Shown: one piece after another, positions 42,859 through 49,630 of the stretch
Numbering within the stretch: position 1 is the stretch's first letter
Layout of the letters: every line of letters starts with the position of its first letter
NCBI GenBank assembly: GCA_964395765.1
Contig: CAYNCU010000003.1
Span: 1-49,630, forward strand
Source of the DNA: DATDPY01 sp964395765
GTDB lineage: Bacteria; Bacteroidota; Bacteroidia; Cytophagales; Cyclobacteriaceae
Length of the DNA stretch: 49,630 bases
Reading direction: 5' to 3'
The notes under the pieces: model-generated
Databases searched by the model: none
Told to the model about the DNA's origin: nothing
What the model saw: only the letters and a program-made list of their open reading frames with translations
Made by a program: the position numbers and the translations under genes

Positions 42859-44078
42859 TACGGTTTGATTTGGTATACTATCTTTCCTCCGACAATGGTT
42901 TCCCTTACCACTATTTCATCATTTTTTATTGAAAAGATTATGAGGTCGGCGCTTCTTCCTTCTTTTAATAGGCCCCGGTCGACCAGCTTGTATACCCGGG
43001 CCGGGTTCTGCGTGGCGAGGTTGAACGCTTCCTCCAGGGTGCAACCGGCCAGGAGATGCATATTGATAACACCCTTTCTCAACGGAAAGGAGGCGCCTGC
43101 CAGCACATTATCTTCCGGGTAAACGAGAGCGCCGTCATCGGTTAAAATCACCTTCTTGCCGTTCCAGTCATATTCTCCGGGAGGCATCCCTGCCAGTTCG
43201 GTAACATCCGAAACGAGCATCAGATGATCCGGGCCTTTCACCTTATAAAATACGGTAAGCTCATCCGCGGTGAGATGATGCCCGTCGGCAATGATGGAGG
43301 CGGTAAGGTGGTCATTGGCAAGCTGTGGCCAGAGAGGGTTATTATGCCGCTGGATAAAATTCGCGCAACCGTTCCCCAGGTGTGTGGTTACCGAAGCTCC
43401 GGCCTTTACCGCTTCTCTGATTTCTTCACTGTTCGCGTTGTGATGTGCAAGGGATACGACAATATTTTCCGACACTGCTTTTGAAATAAAAGGCATGGCT
43501 CCCGGCAATTCCGGTGCAAGCCCTACCTGGATGATCTTTTTTCCGGAAGCCTCATAAAACTTTTCAAATTCAACCCAGTCCGGGCGGCGAATCCATTCCA
43601 TGTTATGTACACCGCGATATCCTTCCTCCGGGGATATATAAGGGCCTTCAAGGAAAAAACCGGGGATCACATGCGACAATTCAGGATCTTCACAGGCCTT
43701 TGATAAAATCTTCAGGTTATCTATCGTGGTTTCTTTAGGCCCTGTAATTATCGTAGGGAAATAGGTGGTTACACCTTCCTTATATAAGGCTTCGGTAATT
43801 TTTAAGATTTTATCCCCGTTAAGGCCCTTTTCACTGAAGCTAACGGAAGCATAGCCGTTCACCTGGGTGTCGATGAGTCCGGGTGCCAGGTAAATTTTCT
43901 GGTTACAGGAAGAAGGAGGCGGGGTCTTTTCAATTTTTGTTATAATCCCTCCCTTAACGTAAACCGATAGGTATTCCGTCCCATTTACTGACCATCCTGA
44001 AATCGTTAACTCCTGTGCCATTGATAAATCAAGTGTGATACCTGCCAGAAGGAATAAAAAAAATAACTTTGTTTTCAT
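42858..44078 (-). CDS. nagA: N-acetylglucosamine-6-phosphate deacetylase-like protein with signal peptide
   Basis: This 406-aa amidohydrolase has the NagA motif set: DTQVNGYASVSFS, GVTTYFPTII, the metal Glu in FFLEGPYISPEEGYRGVHN, His residues in SLAHHNANS and THLGNG, substrate residues in ADGHHL, and the catalytic Asp in LVSDVTELAG. Canonical NagA works in the cytoplasm on a phosphorylated sugar. Here a clear signal peptide precedes the barrel (MKTKLFFLFLLAGITLDLSMAQE), so it may be secreted and act on a non-phosphorylated substrate. First gene of the nagA-Nramp-nagB operon. Confidence 0.88.
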   Translation of the reverse strand: MKTKLFFLFLLAGITLDLSMAQELTISGWSVNGTEYLSVYVKGGIITKIEKTPPPSSCNQKIYLAPGLIDTQVNGYASVSFSEKGLNGDKILKITEALYKEGVTTYFPTIITGPKETTIDNLKILSKACEDPELSHVIPGFFLEGPYISPEEGYRGVHNMEWIRRPDWVEFEKFYEASGKKIIQVGLAPELPGAMPFISKAVSENIVVSLAHHNANSEEIREAVKAGASVTTHLGNGCANFIQRHNNPLWPQLANDHLTASIIADGHHLTADELTVFYKVKGPDHLMLVSDVTELAGMPPGEYDWNGKKVILTDDGALVYPEDNVLAGASFPLRKGVINMHLLAGCTLEEAFNLATQNPARVYKLVDRGLLKEGRSADLIIFSIKNDEIVVRETIVGGKIVYQIKP

Positions 44079-44221
44079 GGACCAGGTATTTCATAAACTA
44101 TTGATACAGATAGTTACATAATTAATTGAAAAATTTCAATTATTATTTATTTTTAAAGATTACAATAACAATATTCCTTTCCGGAAACAAGTCTTTAAGA
44201 GAAACCAAACCCATAATCCTT

Positions 44222-45019
44222 ATGAAAAATACCCTGATATTAATTTTATGCGCCGTAATTTCTGTTCCTGTTTTTTCGCAGGACTGGGCATTAAAAAAGC
44301 TTGAATCCTCCTCCCGTCACCAGGAAGATGTAAACCTTAAAGCCGGTGACAGGACCATCCATTGTTTCGTAGTTTATCCTGAAGTTTCAAACAAGGCGAA
44401 TGTGGTGATATTGATCCATGAGAACCGCGGTTTAACGGATTGGGTCCGTTATATGGCCGACCAGGTGGCCGCCGAAGGTTTCATTGCCATTGCCCCCGAC
44501 CTGCTTTCCGGGAAAGCCCCGAACGGCGGGGGAACATCCGATTTCGCCAATTCCGATGATGCCCGTCAGGCGATCTATGCTTTAAACCCCGACGAAGTAA
44601 CCGCAGCTTTAAATGCTACTTATGATTATGCGAATACCATACCGGCAGGAAACGGAAAGATCAGTGTCGCCGGTTTTTGCTGGGGCGGTACGCAGTCCTT
44701 TCGCTATGCTACCAATAATAACAGGCTGAAGGCTTCCTTTGTGTTTTATGGAACCGGCCCGGAGAATAAGGAGGACATTGAAAAAATCAATGACCCGGTT
44801 TACGGTTTTTACGGCGGAAGTGACGAACGTGTGGATGCCACCATCGAAGGCTCAAAACAAATGATGAAAGAAACCGGGAAAACCTACGAGCCTGTTATCT
44901 ATAAAGGCGCCACGCATGCTTTTATGCGCGCAGGCCAGGAACCGGATGCCACGCCTGATAATAAAGCCGCCAGGGACGCTGCCTTTGCCAGGTTTATTGA
45001 TCTCCTGAAGAAAATATGA
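44222..45019 (+). CDS. Secreted dienelactone hydrolase-family protein
   Basis: This 265-aa alpha/beta-hydrolase has a signal peptide (to about residue 20, VFSQ). The dienelactone hydrolase triad is visible: Cys153 in VAGFCWGG, Asp201 in YGGSDERVD and His232 in YKGATHAFM, with Glu67 in HENRG near the oxyanion side. The ATG at 44222 is chosen; upstream in-frame codons are non-ATG and encode no signal. It cleaves an ester or lactone outside the cytoplasm. The substrate is unknown. Confidence 0.9.
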   Translation: MKNTLILILCAVISVPVFSQDWALKKLESSSRHQEDVNLKAGDRTIHCFVVYPEVSNKANVVILIHENRGLTDWVRYMADQVAAEGFIAIAPDLLSGKAPNGGGTSDFANSDDARQAIYALNPDEVTAALNATYDYANTIPAGNGKISVAGFCWGGTQSFRYATNNNRLKASFVFYGTGPENKEDIEKINDPVYGFYGGSDERVDATIEGSKQMMKETGKTYEPVIYKGATHAFMRAGQEPDATPDNKAARDAAFARFIDLLKKI

Positions 45020-45135
45020 TCGCGAAAAAAATATTGGATTAAAAAATCCCTTGGAAAAATTACAGCGGAACACGATAAGCGACAGGCCCTAAGTATCCGA
45101 TAAAAATCATTTAATGATTACGTTCTGGCCTGCCA

Positions 45136-45163
45136 CTTACCGCTTACCGCCTACCGCTTACCG
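45136..45163. repeat. Four tandem heptamers (CYTACCG)
   Basis: CTTACCG, CTTACCG, CCTACCG and CTTACCG follow one another without gaps. They lie in the 227-base gap before the TIM-barrel gene. The size is too small for a CRISPR array, and no protein is encoded. Confidence 0.7.
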
Positions 45164-45246
45164 CATAATCTTTTAACATAGAACATTATAAATTTTTATT
45201 TACTATCTTGTCGGATATTAAATTCAATAAAAAATTTTCTTTTAAT

Positions 45247-46188
45247 ATGAAAACGAGACGAACATTTATTAAACAATCCATATTGGGCGCAGGTACTTTC
45301 ATGTTGGCGCCATCTTTGAAAATATTCGGTTTTTCGGATCCGGATATCAAAATGTCCCTGGCGGAATGGTCTTTCCATCGCGCCCTGCAGTCCGGAAAAC
45401 TGGACCACCTTGACTTTCCCGCCAAAGCAAAAAACGAATTCGGTATATCCGCGGTGGAATACGTGAATGGTTTTTTCGGAGGAAGTAAAATGAACTTCAA
45501 GGAGGCTGGTAAAAACACAGCGTATATTAATGAGTTGCTCAAGAGAAGCAAGGACGCGGGGGTCTTTAACCATCTTCTCATGTGCGATGACGAAGGTCCG
45601 CTTTCCTCCACCAACGAAAAAGAAAGACTTGAATCCGTGGATAATCACAAAAAGTGGATCGATGCTGCTAAAATATTGGGTTGCTGGACGGTGCGGGTGA
45701 ACCTTCACGGAGAAGGGAGCCCGGAAGACCGGAAAACTGCCGCGGTTGATTCGCTGGGAAGGCTATGCGATTACGCCAAACCGATGAATCTCAATGTAGT
45801 GGTCGAAAATCATGGAAGCGTAACCTCCAACGGGCAATGGATGGCTTCCGTTATAAAACAGGTAAACCGTAAAAACGCCGGCACATTACCTGACTTCGGG
45901 AACTTCTGCCTCTCGGACCCCTGGGGAACCATACAAAACGGATGTAAGGAAATGTATGACATCTATAAAGGGGTATCGGAAATGCTTCCTTTTGCCAAAG
46001 GAGTAAGTGCTAAGACCTATGATTTTGACAGCAACGGCGAGCAGCCTTTGCTGGATTACAAAAGACTGATCGGGATCGTAAAGGCTTCCGGGTTTAAAGG
46101 TTATATGGGAATTGAATTCGAAGGTAATAATCAACCGGAGGATGAGGGCGTAAGGAAAACAAAAGCGCTGTTGGAAAAATATCTGTGA
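45247..46188 (+). CDS. Tat-exported sugar isomerase/epimerase-like TIM barrel
   Basis: This 313-aa protein has a twin-arginine signal MKTRRTFIKQSILGAG and the xylose-isomerase-like TIM-barrel fold. Metal-site candidates are Glu and His in VVVENHGSV, the Asp of LPDFGNFCLSD, and the final Glu in YMGIEFEGNN. The ATG at 45247 starts the Tat signal; the frame is open further but only from a TTG at 45208. Tat export fits a metal cofactor inserted in the cytoplasm. It may act on sugars or inositol-like polyols. Confidence 0.88.
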   Translation: MKTRRTFIKQSILGAGTFMLAPSLKIFGFSDPDIKMSLAEWSFHRALQSGKLDHLDFPAKAKNEFGISAVEYVNGFFGGSKMNFKEAGKNTAYINELLKRSKDAGVFNHLLMCDDEGPLSSTNEKERLESVDNHKKWIDAAKILGCWTVRVNLHGEGSPEDRKTAAVDSLGRLCDYAKPMNLNVVVENHGSVTSNGQWMASVIKQVNRKNAGTLPDFGNFCLSDPWGTIQNGCKEMYDIYKGVSEMLPFAKGVSAKTYDFDSNGEQPLLDYKRLIGIVKASGFKGYMGIEFEGNNQPEDEGVRKTKALLEKYL

Positions 46189-46202
46189 TAATATTCAATA
46201 TG

Positions 46203-46309
46203 GGGTATTTAACCCCAGGGCAAGCCCTGGACCCGAATTTCCGGAGCAGAGCTCCGGGGAATTAAACCGTATCCTTCTCGTCAGCTGTAGCGTAACGTGA
46301 AGGCGGATT
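46203..46309. repeat. 107-bp hairpin repeat, copy 1
   Basis: This element begins 15 bases after the TIM-barrel stop codon. It has 8 differences in 107 bases from 48131-48237 with no gaps. It contains CCAGGGC-AA-GCCCTGG and CCGGAGC-AGA-GCTCCGG stems and no T-run. The rest of 46310-46453 shows no gene. Confidence 0.85.
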
Positions 46310-46453
46310 AAAACAGAACATAAAGATTTCAGAATTCAGATTGAAGACAGCGATTTTCTTTTCCAAATCCTGATACATTTAATAATTTTATCATGTTAAG
46401 TGCTAAAGATTTTTTTATCAAAAATCTGAAATCTGAAATCAATATTAACAAAT

Positions 46454-47500
46454 TTATCCCTTTACCTTTTCAAGGTAGCTGAGAACATGTATTTCCTCCC
46501 TTGATAGTCCTCTTAACTTCCGGGTAGTTGCAGCCCGGTTCCAGTTTGTCCGGAAATTTCCGTTCTCCCAGTCGGAAAGGATCACCGGGTGGATATAGGA
46601 GGACCGGCACACGGCAGGCGTGTTTCCAAGATCGGAAGACACGGTGCTGATGACTTTTTTCAATACTTTTTTCCTGCCCGCTAAAGTGTCGGGATCCAAT
46701 TGTCCTGACAGGCGATAAGCCGTTTTCCAGGTGGCTGCCCAGGTGCGAAATTCCTTGGCAGTAACTTTTTCCCGGTGTGCGGCGATGCGGTCGAGATATT
46801 CATTAATGTGATGGGATTTAATATCATGATCTGCCCCGGATTCGTCTTCGTACCGGAAGAGGTCCTGGGTTTTATGCAAACCGCCTACCCTGCCGGAAGC
46901 TTCTATGAGCAAGGCCAGTTCATCTTCCCAGATCCTTAATTTCCAGAATTTTCCCGACTTTCCCTTGAATTCGAAGATCGCATCCAACTGCCCTTCGGCC
47001 TCTTTTGACCGGTCGAAACGGACATGGCCCTCCTGCAGGGTAGTCAGACCGTAGGATTTGTTTTTCTTTGCATATTCATCATTCCCGACACGGATATGAT
47101 AAAGATCCATCAACCTTATAATTAAGGCCACCACCTTGTCGCGGGGCATGCCTTCCAGCTTCATATCGGATTGCACTTTTTTCCGGATAGACGGTAACAG
47201 GCAGGCAAAGCCTATCATGCCGTGAAATTTTTCTTTCGATCGCTCCTGGGTCCAGGTAGCGCTATACCGGTATTGTGTTCTTCCCTTGCTGTCGACGCCC
47301 GTAGCCTGCAGGTCGGAGTTCGGATCCGCAGAAATCCATACGCTTTCCCAGGCAGGCGGAATGGCTAATTTATTGCACCTGTCAATTACCTCTTTTTGGG
47401 TGATCAGCTTTCCCCCGTGATCAAAGTAGTCCCATCGGAATTTATTTTTTCCGGTGCCGGCTAACTTATGCCTTTTCCTGGATATACCTTTTTGTATCAT
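46454..47500 (-). CDS. DNA topoisomerase IB (poxvirus type)
   Basis: This 348-aa enzyme relaxes supercoils through a 3'-phosphotyrosyl link. It has the N-terminal beta domain (GKNKFRWDYFDHGGKLI, IPPAWESVWI), the catalytic domain with HIRVGNDEYAKKNKSYG (Arg137), FRTWAATW (Arg252), and the nucleophile Tyr302 in VCRSSYIHP. Length matches bacterial poxvirus-like enzymes. It stands alone. These enzymes are scattered among bacteria, which suggests occasional horizontal spread. Confidence 0.92.
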   Translation of the reverse strand: MIQKGISRKRHKLAGTGKNKFRWDYFDHGGKLITQKEVIDRCNKLAIPPAWESVWISADPNSDLQATGVDSKGRTQYRYSATWTQERSKEKFHGMIGFACLLPSIRKKVQSDMKLEGMPRDKVVALIIRLMDLYHIRVGNDEYAKKNKSYGLTTLQEGHVRFDRSKEAEGQLDAIFEFKGKSGKFWKLRIWEDELALLIEASGRVGGLHKTQDLFRYEDESGADHDIKSHHINEYLDRIAAHREKVTAKEFRTWAATWKTAYRLSGQLDPDTLAGRKKVLKKVISTVSSDLGNTPAVCRSSYIHPVILSDWENGNFRTNWNRAATTRKLRGLSREEIHVLSYLEKVKG

Positions 47501-47735
47501 GACAAATATGGTTATTTGAATAAAGACATGGCTAATCCTCTTTGATCGTTCATCGACCCGGGAAATATCCCGGTAATAAAGCTTTACAGGTTAGTTTTCA
47601 TGATCACCTGCTACCCGGCTTAACAATATAGGAAAATTTTTAAAGAAAATATTTTCAACACTTTGTAAATTCGGCTTCTGAAGAATATTCATTGTCCCTT
47701 ATTCGTGTACATTTTGGCTTAATTCTCTTCGAAAT

Positions 47736-48092
47736 ATGAAATTTGAGAACATTAAACAGGAAGTGGCTTCTTTTCCCGATTTCCTGAAAAGGCTTGGCAA
47801 ATTTGCCTTTTTCGCCTTTCTGTTGATCTTGTTTTCAGTGTTCATCGGCACAGCGGGTTATTGGTATTTTTGCAATCTGTCCTGGATCGACAGTTTTTAC
47901 ATGGCTTGTATGATCCTGACGGGTATGGGACCTACTGCCACAATGGCCACTTCCGGCGCTAAAATTTTCTCTTCCCTTTATGCCTTGTACAGTGGGGTCG
48001 CATTTCTGAGTATTACGGCCGTATTCTTCACACCTATTATTCACCGGTTGTTACATATACTCCATATTGAAAATATTGATAAGGATAACTGA
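47736..48092 (+). CDS. Small two-helix potassium-channel-like membrane protein
   Basis: This 118-aa protein has a short N-terminal cytoplasmic segment, TM1 (about 21-43), a pore-helix region (WIDSFYMACMILTGMGP, 50-66), TM2 (about 76-101) and a basic tail. The layout and residues (Asp-Ser-Phe-Tyr before the filter, then KIFSSLYALYSGVAFL) copy 2-TM K+ channels, but the filter position reads TGMGP instead of TVGYG. It could be a channel with altered selectivity or a non-conducting relative. It has no ligand-binding domain. Confidence 0.7.
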   Translation: MKFENIKQEVASFPDFLKRLGKFAFFAFLLILFSVFIGTAGYWYFCNLSWIDSFYMACMILTGMGPTATMATSGAKIFSSLYALYSGVAFLSITAVFFTPIIHRLLHILHIENIDKDN

Positions 48093-48130
48093 CTGGTTTT
48101 TTTCTTAAATATGTTTTATTTGAGAATAAA

Positions 48131-48237
48131 GGGTATTTAACCCCGGGGCAAGCTCTGGACCCGAATTTCCGGAGCAGAGCTCCGGGGAATTAAACTGTAT
48201 CCTTCTCGTCCGCCATAGCGGAACGCGAAGGCGGATT
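48131..48237. repeat. 107-bp hairpin repeat, copy 2
   Basis: This copy lies 38 bases after the channel-like gene, in the same orientation as copy 1. In addition to the shared CCGGAGC-AGA-GCTCCGG stem it has TCCGC-CATA-GCGGA near its end. Its first stem keeps pairing through G-U pairs where copy 1 has A-U and G-C. It ends 23 bases before the SET-protein ATG. Confidence 0.85.
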
Positions 48238-48260
48238 CAAACCGGTTCAAATTTAAAATT

Positions 48261-48791
48261 ATGAGTCTACACAGCAGTTGGCTAAGTCCGAAACTGGAAG
48301 TCAGGCAGTCGTCGATAGATCTTCGTGGAGTTTTTGCCAATGCGGCTATCACCAAAAATGAGAGAGTGGCCGTTTTCGGGGGTGAAATCATGCCGATCGA
48401 TGAAATTGAAGACCTGCCGGAAGAATTCCAGGAATACACCATGCAGATTGAAGAACGTTTCGTGATCGGCAACCGCCGGCATGATAAGGCGGAGGACACT
48501 GATTTTTTTAATCATAGCTGTGAACCCAACTGCGGCTTCAAAGGCCAGATCTTCCTTGTGGCCATGAGGAATATAAAAAAGGGCGAGGAAATAACTTTCG
48601 ACTATGCCATGGTGGTTTCCGAATCCAAAGAAAGCAAGGTCGTCTTTTCGATGGAATGTCTCTGCGGGACTAAAAGCTGCCGCAAGTCAATTACGGAAAA
48701 CGACTGGAAACTGCCGGAACTGCGAAGAAAATACAATGGGTATTTTTCGCAATATTTGCAGGAGAAGATTGATGCGGAAATTTCGTTATGA
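48261..48791 (+). CDS. SET-domain protein (lysine methyltransferase-like)
   Basis: This 176-aa protein consists of one SET domain plus a post-SET site. RGVFANAAI precedes the core; FFNHSCEPNC (82-91) and GEEITFDY (108-115) are the SAM-binding and catalytic-Tyr motifs. The post-SET zinc motif C-x-C-x4-C is C133, C135 and C140. Eukaryotic SET proteins methylate lysines; bacterial single-domain forms are less studied and may act on ribosomal or nucleoid proteins. Near the topoisomerase and channel-like genes but not in an operon with them. Confidence 0.88.
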   Translation: MSLHSSWLSPKLEVRQSSIDLRGVFANAAITKNERVAVFGGEIMPIDEIEDLPEEFQEYTMQIEERFVIGNRRHDKAEDTDFFNHSCEPNCGFKGQIFLVAMRNIKKGEEITFDYAMVVSESKESKVVFSMECLCGTKSCRKSITENDWKLPELRRKYNGYFSQYLQEKIDAEISL

Positions 48792-48888
48792 AGAATTTTT
48801 GAGCTATCGGGAATGCTGAAGCGCACATCATAATCTGAAATATTTTCGAAATTTATGCTTCGGTTTAATATTTATCGGTCACGCTATC

Positions 48889-49287
48889 TTACCTGTATAT
48901 TCTCAATCCTTCGGAGGTATATTTCCTGACCTGGGGATCGGCACTAACCAGTATATAGTCATTGGTAATGGCCTGCCAAATCAGCATGCGATCAAATGGA
49001 TCCCGATGATAAGTAGCTTTCAGGTGGTGATAGGTTGAGCTCTCTTTTGCCGTCAAAGATTTTATTTCGAAGCCGATTTCCTCGCAAATACCGGGTAAAT
49101 CGGAAGGTAAAAATCCTTTAATTCTCAGTTTACCCAAAGCATTCTTAAGGGATACTTCCCAGAAACTGACCGCGCTTATTATAATTCTGTGGTCAGGGTT
49201 GGCAAGAATATCTTTCAACTTTTTCGATATTTTTTTTGTATCGGTAATCGCCCAGATCATATAATGGGTATCCAGCAGGTAGGTCAT
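48889..49287 (-). CDS. PIN-domain toxin (VapC family)
   Basis: This 132-aa PIN-domain ribonuclease toxin has the acidic residues D6 in LLDTHYMIW, E44 in SFWEVSLK, and D96/D99 in RDPFDRML, with a further Asp at D117 in SADPQV. Toxins of this family cut tRNA or mRNA when freed from their antitoxin. The gene overlaps the antitoxin by 4 bases, as in typical toxin-antitoxin operons. Confidence 0.92.
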   Translation of the reverse strand: MTYLLDTHYMIWAITDTKKISKKLKDILANPDHRIIISAVSFWEVSLKNALGKLRIKGFLPSDLPGICEEIGFEIKSLTAKESSTYHHLKATYHRDPFDRMLIWQAITNDYILVSADPQVRKYTSEGLRIYR

Positions 49288-49517
49288 ATACCTAAAAAAT
49301 CTTCTTCGGTTATTTTAAAATTACGACTAAAGGTCACCTTGCCTTTCCCTTCCAGTATGCCAATTTTTCTTTTGTTCTTCCTGGCGTCATTAGGAACCAG
49401 TTTTGCCACGATTTCCTTTTTTCTGCCATAGGAAATGCCGATTTCTTCACCGGACAGCACTTTTTTCAGTATTTCCGAAAAATTTGATTTAAACTCGCCT
49501 ACACTTAATACCTGCAT
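49284..49517 (-). CDS. Phd/YefM-type antitoxin
   Basis: This 77-aa protein starts at the ATG at 49517 (MQVLSVGEFKSNFSEIL); a longer frame would need a TTG at 49535 that overlaps the promoter. The N-terminal half matches the Phd/YefM DNA-binding fold (VGEFKSNFSEILKKVLSGEEIGISYGRKKEIVAKLVP), and the C-terminal tail binds the toxin. Together with VapC it forms a type II system that represses its own promoter at the palindrome just upstream. Confidence 0.88.
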   Translation of the reverse strand: MQVLSVGEFKSNFSEILKKVLSGEEIGISYGRKKEIVAKLVPNDARKNKRKIGILEGKGKVTFSRNFKITEEDFLGI

Positions 49518-49532
49518 ATAATTATTTTTCTT

Positions 49533-49564
49533 CAAAAGTATAGATTACTTGACAAGTTGTCAAG
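49533..49564 (-). promoter_or_regulatory. Toxin-antitoxin promoter with palindromic operator
   Basis: On the minus strand TTG (49563-49561), a 20-base spacer and TACTTTTG (49540-49533) form a Bacteroidota -33/-7 promoter that starts about 10 bases before the antitoxin ATG. The -33 element lies inside the perfect palindrome CTTGACAAGTTGTCAAG (49548-49564, central G), an ideal site for autorepression by the antitoxin. Confidence 0.7.
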
Positions 49565-49630
49565 AAATTTATTCTTTGTCATTTTTAAATCTAATTTTTC
49601 CATGTTGTCTATTTAATAATTTTATCCAAA

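Noticed and set aside
44126..44221. Upstream extension of the dienelactone hydrolase
   Set aside because: It begins with a non-ATG codon and would bury the signal peptide behind about 32 residues.
45136..45163. Heptamer array as a CRISPR
   Set aside because: The units are contiguous 7-mers with no spacers and no cas genes.
45208..45246. Upstream extension of the TIM-barrel protein
   Set aside because: It starts at TTG and would place 13 residues before the Tat signal.

Overview
The window looks like chromosomal DNA of a Bacteroidota (Bacteroidetes) bacterium, probably an environmental one. The evidence is moderate GC, starts without obvious Shine-Dalgarno sequences, several promoters of the TTG-N(20-21)-TAnnTTTG type, many short lipoprotein signals, a full-length MacB/FtsX-type permease with no ATPase next to a sigma-54 activator and histidine kinase, and typical Bacteroidota families (DUF1080, CRTAC1-like, NrfJ-like OB-fold, secreted sugar isomerase-like proteins). 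No rRNA, tRNA, CRISPR array, transposase or phage gene was seen.

Layout. 0-3.4 kb: a small secreted protein, a small membrane protein, an MFS exporter and a histone-deacetylase-fold amidohydrolase. 3.8-9.4 kb: a sigma-54 signalling module in which the permease and the NtrC-like regulator/kinase pair diverge from one palindromic -24/-12 promoter. 9.5-10.8 kb: a tail-anchored degenerate nucleotide cyclase and an AhpD-like protein. 11.0-22.7 kb: one long minus-strand operon, the most unusual part. 23.1-31.8 kb: a secreted two-repeat protein, L-arabinose isomerase, DUF1080, an OB-fold lipoprotein, a small lipoprotein, a dynamin-like GTPase, enolase, and a HAD protein with a small partner. 32.1-36.1 kb: glycerol uptake and catabolism (aquaglyceroporin, glpK, glpD). 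36.4-46.2 kb: two orphan secreted proteins, a two-subunit molybdenum hydroxylase (IorAB-like), an amino-sugar operon (nagA-like, Nramp-like, nagB-like), a secreted dienelactone hydrolase and a Tat-exported TIM-barrel protein. 46.2-49.6 kb: topoisomerase IB, a small 2-TM channel-like protein, a SET-domain protein and a VapC/Phd toxin-antitoxin pair, with two near-identical 107-bp hairpin repeats between them.

Main discovery candidate. The 11.7-22.2 kb operon reads, in order of transcription: CRTAC1/UnbV FG-GAP lipoprotein, HzsA-related monoheme lipoprotein, YVTN beta-propeller fused to a di-heme MauG/CcpA-like domain (three CxxCH in total), a second beta-propeller, a Rid-fold protein without the usual substrate-binding Arg, a LivK-type binding protein, a type I-beta DAHP synthase, and a second LivK-type binding protein. 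No ABC permease or ATPase is present. Two small paralogous anchored proteins bracket it. The HzsA-like gene followed by a propeller-diheme fusion matches the domain architecture of anammox hydrazine synthase (HzsA plus fused HzsB-HzsC), but the region expected to carry the catalytic alpha-I heme is missing. I therefore infer an extracytoplasmic multiheme redox complex of unknown substrate, made together with an aromatic/shikimate-entry enzyme and two ligand-binding proteins. A TGAT-N4-ATCA box (FNR/CRP type) lies upstream, and a second lies between the OB-fold lipoprotein and the small lipoprotein genes, which suggests redox or oxygen control.
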